Source: Methylobacterium aquaticum (GTDB lineage: Bacteria; Pseudomonadota; Alphaproteobacteria; Rhizobiales; Beijerinckiaceae). Taken from it: a stretch of DNA of 64,000 nt. Where the stretch lies: positions 1-64,000 of the forward strand of contig NZ_LABX01000112.1 in assembly GCF_001043915.1 (NCBI RefSeq), in the 5' to 3' direction. The notes below the pieces were generated by a model, which saw nothing but the letters and a program-made list of their open reading frames with translations, had not been told where the DNA came from and did not search any database. Below are positions 55,907 to 62,614 of the stretch, piece after piece. Within the stretch, counting starts at the first letter, position 1, and the number at the start of each line of letters is the position of its first letter. The position numbers were made by a program, and so were the translations under genes.

Positions 55907-56649
55907 GCGGCGACCTCGCTCCGGCGGGTCACGCCGTTCGGTCCCGCGACAGCCCCCCAGGCCCAGCCGAAGGCGAGGCCGAGCACCGCCCAGAAGGCGA
56001 AGCCGATCGCCAGCGACCGGGCGGCGAACTGTGCCGCATAGACCGGCGGCATCGCCGAGATGTCTTCGGGCCCGTGCGGGGCGCCCCAGACATGCGGCGC
56101 GGCGATGAGCACGAGGCCGAGACCGATCGCCACCGGCCCGCGGCGGATCGCCACCAGGTAGAGGCCGGCGGCCGTGGCCGTCGCGGTCGCCACCCACCAG
56201 AGCTGGCGCGATTCGAGCGCCGCGGCGGCGATGCCGGGCAGTTCCGGCGGCAGCCCGACCGCCGGGGCGAGGCTCGCGGCGAGGAAGCCGCCGATGCCGA
56301 ATTTGAGCGCCTCGGAGGGCGTCACCTCGCGCCCGGCCGCGACCAGGACGGCCCCGAGCAGCAGCGCGTAGCCGACGCCGCTCACCAGGGTGGCGAGCGC
56401 CGTGAAGGCGAGGCGCGGCAGGCCGGGCGCCGGCTGCCATTGCGGCTCGCCGCCAGGGTCGTGGCCCGCATGAGCCAGCACGATCAGCGGGTTGGCGAAA
56501 GCGTGGTGGGTGGGCGCGATCGCCTCGGCCGTCTCGTACTTCTCCGCCGCCAGGATCAGCGGCGAGGTGAGGGCGAATTGCAGCGCGGAGGCCACGCATG
56601 CGGCCAGGAAGCCGGCGACCAGGGCCGCGGCGAGCAGACGTTTCGTCAT
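55903..56649 (-). CDS. cbtA: Cobalt transporter subunit CbtA
   Basis: This 248-residue inner-membrane protein has about six helices, including KRLLAAALVAGFLAACVASALQ at the N-terminus. His residues occur in the first periplasmic loop (APTHHAFANPLIVLAHAGHD). It forms the predicted B12-regulated cobalt uptake system with CbtB, whose gene lies 99 bases upstream. The start ATG 56649 (MTKRLL) is the family start. Confidence 0.9.
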   Translation of the reverse strand: MTKRLLAAALVAGFLAACVASALQFALTSPLILAAEKYETAEAIAPTHHAFANPLIVLAHAGHDPGGEPQWQPAPGLPRLAFTALATLVSGVGYALLLGAVLVAAGREVTPSEALKFGIGGFLAASLAPAVGLPPELPGIAAAALESRQLWWVATATATAAGLYLVAIRRGPVAIGLGLVLIAAPHVWGAPHGPEDISAMPPVYAAQFAARSLAIGFAFWAVLGLAFGWAWGAVAGPNGVTRRSEVAA

Positions 56650-56748
56650 TCTGCGATCACTTGGGGATGTCACCTGCACGACCAACGGGCCGCGGGCCCG
56701 CGCCCGGTCAGGGCGCAGGCCGCGCGGCCCGGATGGATTCGGCCCTGG

Positions 56749-56925
56749 TCAGTGGCAGGGGAAGTTGGCGGAGTGGCGCCAGTCGTGCGCGGCGTTGTGC
56801 AGGGCGACAACGGGCGCGAAGCCGGAGACGAACAGCAGCCCGACGCCGAGGGTCGCGGCGAGGAGGACAGCGCTCAGGCGCTCGCCGACGAGGGCGGGGG
56901 AGAGGGACCGGGTGATCGCGACCAT
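56749..56925 (-). CDS. cbtB: Cobalt transporter subunit CbtB
   Basis: This 58-residue protein has one membrane helix (about 17-38) and the diagnostic His-rich C-terminus HNAAHDWRHSANFPCH, a likely cobalt-binding site. AGGAG six bases before ATG 56925 supports the start. It is the first gene after the cobalamin riboswitch and is paired with cbtA. Confidence 0.92.
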   Translation of the reverse strand: MVAITRSLSPALVGERLSAVLLAATLGVGLLFVSGFAPVVALHNAAHDWRHSANFPCH

Positions 56926-56959
56926 GACGAACTCCTGCCGCCCCACCGGCGGCGTCGAG

Positions 56960-57145
56960 AGAGAAAGGGTGACGGCAGGTCTCCTGGCTCGCGGCCTCGT
57001 GCCGGTCCACCGCCTTCCCGGATCGCTCCAGTGGCCGATGGCGGACCGTGTTCGACCGCTCACAGTTGCGGGGGCAGCCGCGGCCCGCCGGGATGAGCCC
57101 GGTTTCCGCGTTCCCTTTTCACCTCGTTCCCAAGGCACCGTCGCG
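56960..57145 (-). ncRNA. Cobalamin riboswitch
   Basis: On the minus strand the leader contains GGTGAAAAGGGAACGCGG, then CCCCCGCAACTGTGAGCGG, GCCACTGG, CCGGGAAGGCGG and the B12 box AGCCAGGAGACCTGCC (56974-56989). These conserved elements occur in the order expected of the adenosylcobalamin aptamer. It lies just upstream of cbtB and should shut down the cobalt uptake and cob genes when B12 is plentiful. Boundaries are approximate. Confidence 0.95.
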
Positions 57146-57233
57146 GCGACCCTAACGGGTCGGGGACGGGCTTGCAATCGGCGCGGGCTGCCGCGACACC
57201 TCCAGCGCCGAGATTTCCGCCAAGGAGACCCGA

Positions 57234-57776
57234 GTGCCGGATTCGACCTGCCGTGTCCCGCGCCTGACCCTGGTGCTGGGGGGCGCCCGCTCGGGCAAGA
57301 GCCGCTACGCCGAAGGGCTGATCGAGGCGCAGCCGGGGCCCTGGCTCTACGTCGCGACGGCGCAAGGATGGGACGACGAGATGCGCGAGCGCATCGCGCA
57401 GCACCGCGCCCGCCGGCCTCCGCCCTGGGTGACGGCGGATGCGCCGCGGGACCTGCCGGCGGTGATCCGGCGGGCGCCGCCCGGCCGGCCGGTCCTGGTC
57501 GATTGCCTGACCCTGTGGCTCACCAACGTGATGCTGGACGAGGCGGCGGATCTCCCGGCGGCGACCGACGCGCTGCTGGAATCCTGCCGGGCGGCGGCCG
57601 GGCCGCTGGTGCTGGTCTCGAACGAGGTCGGGTTCGGGATCGTGCCGGAGAACGCGCTCGCCCGCCGGTTCCGCGACGAGGCCGGCCGGCTGCATCAGCG
57701 CCTGGCGGCCCTGGCCGACCGGGTCGTGCTGGTGGTGGCGGGCCTGCCGATGATCCTCAAGGGAGACCACGCATGA
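57234..57776 (+). CDS. cobU: Bifunctional adenosylcobinamide kinase/guanylyltransferase
   Basis: This 180-residue enzyme phosphorylates adenosylcobinamide and transfers GMP to it in nucleotide loop assembly; the Pseudomonas denitrificans name is CobP. The P-loop is LVLGGARSGKSRYAEGL, followed by YVATAQGWDDEMRERIAQH and VLVDCLTLWLTNVML. The GTG at 57234 has AAGGAG six bases upstream. It is divergent from the riboswitch-controlled genes and overlaps cobO by four bases. Confidence 0.94.
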   Translation: MPDSTCRVPRLTLVLGGARSGKSRYAEGLIEAQPGPWLYVATAQGWDDEMRERIAQHRARRPPPWVTADAPRDLPAVIRRAPPGRPVLVDCLTLWLTNVMLDEAADLPAATDALLESCRAAAGPLVLVSNEVGFGIVPENALARRFRDEAGRLHQRLAALADRVVLVVAGLPMILKGDHA

Positions 57777-58378
57777 GCGACGACGAGGCGGCGCGCCACC
57801 GCGCCAAGATGGAGAAGCGCAAGGCGGTGCAGGACGCCGAGGTGGCGGGCAAGACCATCGAGAAGGGCCTGCTCATCGTCCATACCGGCCCCGGCAAGGG
57901 CAAGTCGACCGCTGCCTTCGGGCTGATGCTGCGGGCCCTCGGCCGCGGCTGGCGGGTCGGGGTGGTGCAGTACATCAAGGGCGCCTGGGAGACCGGCGAG
58001 CGTTTCGCCCTCGAGCGGTTCGGCGATCAGGTCGCCTGGCACACGATGGGAGAGGGCTTCACCTGGGAGACCCAGGACCGCGACCGCGACGTGGCGGCGG
58101 CGCGTGCCGCCTGGGCGCAGACCGAGGCGCTGATGGCCGATCCGACGATCCGGCTCCTGATCCTCGACGAACTCAACATCGCGCTTCGCTACGACTACCT
58201 GCCGCTGGCGGAGGTGGTGGAGGGCTTGAGCCGGCGCCGGCCGGACCTGCACGTCGTGGTGACTGGCCGCAACGCCAAGCCCGAGCTGATCGCCGCCGCC
58301 GACCTCGTGACCGAGATGGGCCAGATCAAGCACCACTTCGCCGCCGGGGTGAAGGCGCAGGAGGGCATCGAGTTCTGA
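57773..58378 (+). CDS. cobO: Cob(I)yrinic acid a,c-diamide adenosyltransferase, CobA/CobO type
   Basis: This 201-residue P-loop enzyme adenosylates the corrin in cobalamin synthesis. HTGPGKGKSTAAFGLMLRALG is the phosphate loop; WHTMGEGFTWETQDRDRD and ILDELNIALRYDYLP are family motifs. It is distinct in fold from the PduO-type enzyme at 11101, so this genome has two adenosyltransferase types. Its ATG overlaps the cobU stop (ATGA). Confidence 0.95.
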   Translation: MSDDEAARHRAKMEKRKAVQDAEVAGKTIEKGLLIVHTGPGKGKSTAAFGLMLRALGRGWRVGVVQYIKGAWETGERFALERFGDQVAWHTMGEGFTWETQDRDRDVAAARAAWAQTEALMADPTIRLLILDELNIALRYDYLPLAEVVEGLSRRRPDLHVVVTGRNAKPELIAAADLVTEMGQIKHHFAAGVKAQEGIEF

Positions 58379-58429
58379 TCCACGGGTTGCGGTTGACGCC
58401 GCCCGCCTGACCGGCGTACACGCCCCGCC

Positions 58430-58477
58430 ATGACCAGCACCCTCCCGACCGGACTGTATTACGCGCCGCTCACCTAG
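58430..58477 (+). promoter_or_regulatory. Possible 15-residue leader peptide with adjacent Tyr codons
   Basis: ATG at 58430 starts MTSTLPTGLYYAPLT and stops at 58477. Two Tyr codons (58457-58462) precede a 7-bp hairpin (58464-58470 with 58476-58482) that overlaps the leader end. A 9-bp hairpin follows (58498-58506 with 58519-58527). The next gene is a prephenate dehydrogenase. There is no clear ribosome binding site or T-run, so attenuation is only a hypothesis. Confidence 0.3.
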
Positions 58478-58576
58478 CGGCGGAGTGCTCGTCATCTCTC
58501 AACCGCTGCGACGTGTCGGCGGTTGAGGCTCAACGATCACAGGGCCCGCCGACCTCGCTCCACCCCGAGGTCTCCC

Positions 58577-59350
58577 GTGCCGCCCTCTCCCGTCCCGCTC
58601 CCCGCCCTTGGCCTGATCGGCTTCGGCGCCTTCGGCCGCCTCGTCGCCACGCATCTGGCGCCGCTCGTCTCGCTCCGCATCCACGACCCGTTCGTATCCG
58701 ACACCGCCTTCGCGGAGGCCGGCTTCGCGCCGTGCGGCCTCGCCGAGGCCGCCGCCTGTCCGGTGGTGATCCTGGCGACGCCCGTCGCGACCCTCGCCGC
58801 GCTCGTTCGCGACATCGGCCCGCATCTGTGCCCGGGCGCCCTCGTCCTCGATGTCGGCTCGGTGAAGGTGGAGCCGGCGCGGATCATGCGGGCCGGCCTG
58901 CCGCCGGGGGTGGACATCGTCGCCACCCATCCGCTGTTCGGGCCGCAGAGCGCCCGCGACGGCTTGCATGGCCTCAAGATCGCGGTCTGTCCGGTGCGGG
59001 GCGGCCGCGCCCGGCGGGTGGGCGCCTTCCTGCGGCGGGCTTTCGGCCTCACGGTGATCCTGACCACGCCGGAGGCGCATGATCGCGAGGCGGCGGCGGT
59101 GCAGGGCCTGACGCACCTGATCGCCAAGGTGCTGGTGGCGATGGAACCGCTGCCGACCCGGATGACGACCCGCAGTTTCGACCTGGTGATGCAGGCGGTC
59201 GGCATGGTCCGGCACGACGCACCGGAGGTCTACCATGCCATCGAGCGCGCCAATCCCTACGCGGCCGAGGTGAGGCGGCGGTTCTTCGACCTGGCGGCGC
59301 AGATGGACGGGGCGTTGAGCGAGGCGGAGACGGCCTGCGTCGAGGGATGA
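58577..59350 (+). CDS. tyrA: Prephenate/arogenate dehydrogenase
   Basis: This 257-residue enzyme makes the tyrosine precursor from prephenate or arogenate. The NAD-binding GLIGFGAFGRLVATHLAPL begins near residue 10. The catalytic His lies in DIVATHPLFGPQSARDGL, with HDREAAAVQGLTHLIAK later. The GTG at 58577 is chosen because GAGG lies upstream; an earlier TTG frame would begin inside a hairpin. There is no ACT domain, and which substrate is preferred cannot be told from sequence. Confidence 0.87.
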   Translation: MPPSPVPLPALGLIGFGAFGRLVATHLAPLVSLRIHDPFVSDTAFAEAGFAPCGLAEAAACPVVILATPVATLAALVRDIGPHLCPGALVLDVGSVKVEPARIMRAGLPPGVDIVATHPLFGPQSARDGLHGLKIAVCPVRGGRARRVGAFLRRAFGLTVILTTPEAHDREAAAVQGLTHLIAKVLVAMEPLPTRMTTRSFDLVMQAVGMVRHDAPEVYHAIERANPYAAEVRRRFFDLAAQMDGALSEAETACVEG

Positions 59351-59450
59351 CGGCCCGGTCCGACCCTCCCGGTCGTCCCGAGCGTCGCCGAGCGCCCCGG
59401 CACCGATCGGCAGGACGGATCGCTCAAGGGAGCCGGCGATGCTCCCGCCG

Positions 59451-60635
59451 TCACGCCGACGACCGCGCCATCGCCTTGCGCACCCGTCCGACCAGGGCCC
59501 AGAGCCGCGGATCGCGCTTGATCCGGCGCTTCAGGCGCGCGCCCGCCTCGGTGACAGCCCCGTAGGCCCGGCCGCGCAGGCTCACGGGGATCACCGCGTC
59601 GACGAGGGCGATGGTCTCGTCGCACACGCTCGCCTTGTAGCGCGCCTCGCCGACGCCGAGATCGAAGGCGGTGCGGCCGCGCAGGGCCTGATCGCGGATC
59701 AGGGCCTGGAGCAGCAGGTCGCCGGGGCTGAAGCGGGCGAGCGACGGGTCGGGATCGAACGACGTCAGCATGCCGCTGAACCGCGTCGCGTCGACGGCGC
59801 CCACGAAGGTGGCGAGGATGCGCCCGTCCTCCGTCCGCAGCGCATGCAACTCCAGGGCGCCGGCCCGGTGCGCGTCCCGGAGGAAGGCCCGCGCCGCCGG
59901 ATCGGCGAAGGGATCGGCGATCCCGGCCTGGGCGAAGCGCACCGCCTTCTGGGCGAGATAGGCGGACAGGATCGCCTCGCCCTCGGCTTGGTCGGCCGCG
60001 ACCCGGTGTGCGACCGGCCCATGCGCCGCGACCAGCCACTTCTCCTTCTGGCGCAGCTTGCGCCGCGCGTCGCCGCTCAAGACGCGCTTGAGCACGGCGT
60101 CGGGATCGGCCTCCAGGGCCAGGCCGTAGGCGTCGCTCGGCGAGGCGGAGCCCTGCGCCAGCGGGTTCGGCAGACCGTTCCACAGCCGGGGCTGGTCGGG
60201 CAGGTGGATCACGTCGATCCCGGCTCGGGCGCCGGCGCGGCGCAGGGCCGCGGTATAGGCGTCGGGGGCCAAGGCCATCGCCTCCGGCCCGGCGAAGAGC
60301 GGCATGTGGTAGTTCGCGTGCCGGCCGCCGATCACCCGGCCGACCCGGATGCCGGCCTCGCGGTGGACGAAGAGCGGCAGCAGCGCCTGCGGACGCCCGG
60401 CCGGATCGCGCAGCAGGACCGGGCAGGGGCGGGCCCCCGCCGGCAGGATGCCGGCACAGGCCGCCACCCAGTCGAAGCGCTGATAGGGCGTCATCACCAC
60501 GCCGGGCGCCGTCTCGAGGGCGCGCCAGGGCGCCTCGGCCGCCGCGAGGCTGGGAAAGACCTCGGGCGTCAGCGCGTGAACCGGCGCCGGTCCGGCCGCC
60601 ACGCCCTCCACCGCGAGTTGCATCGTGCCGCTCAT
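59451..60635 (-). CDS. CelD/BcsL-type GNAT acetyltransferase
   Basis: This 394-residue protein has the tandem-GNAT organisation of CelD/BcsL (Acetyltransf_6). An N-terminal half contains MTPYQRFDWVAACAG. The C-terminal half has ELHALRTEDGRILATFVGAVDATRFSGML and SPGDLLLQALIRDQALRG, then LGVGEARYKASVCDE. Such proteins modify or assist exopolysaccharide or cellulose synthesis. It is divergent from a polysaccharide deacetylase gene 102 bases away. ATG 60635 is used. Confidence 0.85.
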   Translation of the reverse strand: MSGTMQLAVEGVAAGPAPVHALTPEVFPSLAAAEAPWRALETAPGVVMTPYQRFDWVAACAGILPAGARPCPVLLRDPAGRPQALLPLFVHREAGIRVGRVIGGRHANYHMPLFAGPEAMALAPDAYTAALRRAGARAGIDVIHLPDQPRLWNGLPNPLAQGSASPSDAYGLALEADPDAVLKRVLSGDARRKLRQKEKWLVAAHGPVAHRVAADQAEGEAILSAYLAQKAVRFAQAGIADPFADPAARAFLRDAHRAGALELHALRTEDGRILATFVGAVDATRFSGMLTSFDPDPSLARFSPGDLLLQALIRDQALRGRTAFDLGVGEARYKASVCDETIALVDAVIPVSLRGRAYGAVTEAGARLKRRIKRDPRLWALVGRVRKAMARSSA

Positions 60636-60737
60636 CACCGTGATCCCCGACTGTCGCAGCGATGGCATAGCCGGCAAGCGTGCAGAATCCGCAAACACCG
60701 TAACGAAGCTTTGGCTGATCGGCGCCATCCTTCGGCC

Positions 60738-61793
60738 ATGCTCTCCGCCCAAGCCCGCCACCGCCTGTTCCAGGCCGGTTTCGCCACCATCGCGGCCACC
60801 GGGGCCGACCGCTGGCTCGCCCCCGCCGCCCGCGGCTGCGGCGTGATCCTGACCTTCCATCACGTCCGGCCGGACGCGGCGCCGCCGGGTGCCTATGCGC
60901 CGAACCGGCTGCTCGCCATCACCCCGGCCTTCCTCGACCGCACCCTCACGGTCCTACAGGCGCGCGGCTTCACGATCGTCCCGCTGTCGGACCTGCCGCG
61001 CCGGCTGGCCGAGGCGGGGGAGCCCTTCGCGGTGCTGACCTTCGACGACGGCTATCGCGACAACCTGGAACACGCCGCCCCGATCTTGCGCCGCCACGGC
61101 GCGCCCTGGACGCTGTTCGTCACCCACGACTACGCGACCGGGACCGGCCGGCTGTGGTGGATCGAACTCGAACGGGCGATCCGCGTCCTCGACCGGGTGA
61201 GCCTGCCGGAGATCGGGCTCGACGTGCCGGCGGTGGATGATGCGCAGAAATCCGCCGCCTTCGCGGCGGCCTATCACGCCCTGCGGGCCGGGCCGGAAGA
61301 CGCCCTTCGGGCCGCGACCTCGCGCCTATGCGGGGAGGGGGGGATCGACGCGACGGCCATCGCCCGCGAGCTCTGCCTGACGGGCGCGGAGTTGCGCGAC
61401 CTCGCCCGGGACGAGGCGGTGACGCTCGCCGCCCACACCCTGTCCCATCCGATGCTCGCCAAGCACGATGACGCGACCGCCCGCCGGGAGATCGTCGACG
61501 GGAGGGCGCGCCTCGGCGACCTGCTCGGCCGGGTGCCGGAGCATTTCTCCTACCCGGTCGGGGATCCGGGCTCGGCGGGCCCGCGGGACTTCGCCTTGGC
61601 CCGCGAGGCGGGCTACCGCACCGCCGTGACGACAAGGCCCGGCCATCTCTTTCCCGCACACGCGGCCCACCTGCACGCGCTGCCGCGGGTCTCGGTCAAT
61701 GGCTGCTTCCAGACCGATGCGGCCCTGCACGCCCTGCTCTCCGGCGTGCCGTTCCTGGCCTGGAACCGGGGCCGGCGGCTGAATGTCGGATGA
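60738..61793 (+). CDS. Polysaccharide deacetylase (NodB/CE4 domain)
   Basis: This 351-residue protein has the NodB-type deacetylase motifs: FAVLTFDDGYRDNLEHA with the catalytic and metal-binding Asp pair, then the metal-binding AAHTLSHPMLAKHD, and a late HFSYPVGDPGS. It should remove acetyl groups from a surface or cell-wall polysaccharide. The N-terminus has no obvious signal peptide, so it may be cytoplasmic or membrane-associated. It pairs with the divergent CelD-type acetyltransferase. Confidence 0.88.
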   Translation: MLSAQARHRLFQAGFATIAATGADRWLAPAARGCGVILTFHHVRPDAAPPGAYAPNRLLAITPAFLDRTLTVLQARGFTIVPLSDLPRRLAEAGEPFAVLTFDDGYRDNLEHAAPILRRHGAPWTLFVTHDYATGTGRLWWIELERAIRVLDRVSLPEIGLDVPAVDDAQKSAAFAAAYHALRAGPEDALRAATSRLCGEGGIDATAIARELCLTGAELRDLARDEAVTLAAHTLSHPMLAKHDDATARREIVDGRARLGDLLGRVPEHFSYPVGDPGSAGPRDFALAREAGYRTAVTTRPGHLFPAHAAHLHALPRVSVNGCFQTDAALHALLSGVPFLAWNRGRRLNVG

Positions 61794-61796
61794 GGC

Positions 61797-62150
61797 TCAG
61801 CGGTGACGCCGGCGGCGGTAATGGCGGCTCTCGCCGCCGCTGATGACCGCGAAGCTGGCGCTCTGCCGGCCGCCACGCAGGCGCCGGGTCCAGCCGCGAC
61901 GGCCGCGGGGGGCGGGCTCCACCGCCTCGGCGAGGGCAGGGGGAATCGGCAGGCGCGGGATCGCCGCGGACACCGCGGCCGCGGCGGCGGCCAAGCCCTT
62001 CGCGGCGGGGCCGAACAGCGAGAGGCACTGGTTGTAGGCGAGATCGCCCTTGATGCGCTCGCAATCGCCAACGGAGCGCGGCGCACCCTGGGCGACGGCT
62101 GCACCGGCGAGGGGACCGAGGAGGAGGAAGAGCGCGAGCGCGTGGCGCAT
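61797..62150 (-). CDS. Small secreted hypothetical protein
   Basis: This 117-residue protein has a signal peptide (MRHALALFLLLGPLAGAAVA, cleaved after VAQ). The motif SVGDCERIKGDLAYNQCLSLFGP contains two Cys. A very basic Arg/Gly-rich tail ends SRHYRRRRHR. Proteins with this Cys motif and basic tail are common in Methylobacterium-like genomes. Function unknown. It ends three bases after the convergent deacetylase stop. Confidence 0.72.
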   Translation of the reverse strand: MRHALALFLLLGPLAGAAVAQGAPRSVGDCERIKGDLAYNQCLSLFGPAAKGLAAAAAAVSAAIPRLPIPPALAEAVEPAPRGRRGWTRRLRGGRQSASFAVISGGESRHYRRRRHR

Positions 62151-62285
62151 GGGCCTGAGGGTGCCTTGCGAGTTCGAAAGGGGTGCCGGAGCGGGAGGGC
62201 GCGGGCCTGACGGCCGCCCTCGCGTCTGGCAGACCTTTTTGGCGAAAACCCGGCCTTTTGGACCGATCAGTCCATTGAACCGGCG

Positions 62286-62501
62286 TCAGGCCGGGTCGCG
62301 GTCGGGCCGCTCCATCCAGCGGATCAGCGGCATCAGCGGAAAGATCCAGGCAAGACCGAGAATCGCGTAGAGCACCGACTGCACCACCGGCGGCGTCTGG
62401 GCGATGCGGCTGTCGGCGAGCGCCATGGCGAGGGGCGCGTAGATCAGCACGAAGGCGATCATCACGATCGCCCCGACGAAGGAGCGGGTGCGGCGGCGCA
62501 T
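62286..62501 (-). CDS. DUF2842 small membrane protein
   Basis: This 71-residue protein has two membrane helices (about 9-29 and 40-60) and matches DUF2842 in length and pattern: MRRRTRSFVGAIVMIAFVLIYAPLAMALADS, written here as residues 1-31, and GLAWIFPLMPLIRWM. Function unknown. ATG 62501 gives the family length. It lies 113 bases downstream of the indolepyruvate oxidoreductase gene. Confidence 0.85.
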   Translation of the reverse strand: MRRRTRSFVGAIVMIAFVLIYAPLAMALADSRIAQTPPVVQSVLYAILGLAWIFPLMPLIRWMERPDRDPA

Positions 62502-62614
62502 GGCGAAAAACCTCGGTGGGGCGGCCGTGAGGCGGTGACGGCGCGTGAAACCTCCGCCTACGCGAGGCCCCGCCCCGCGGCAACCAGGCCCGCCGACGCA
62601 GGCCGCGCCCGGGA

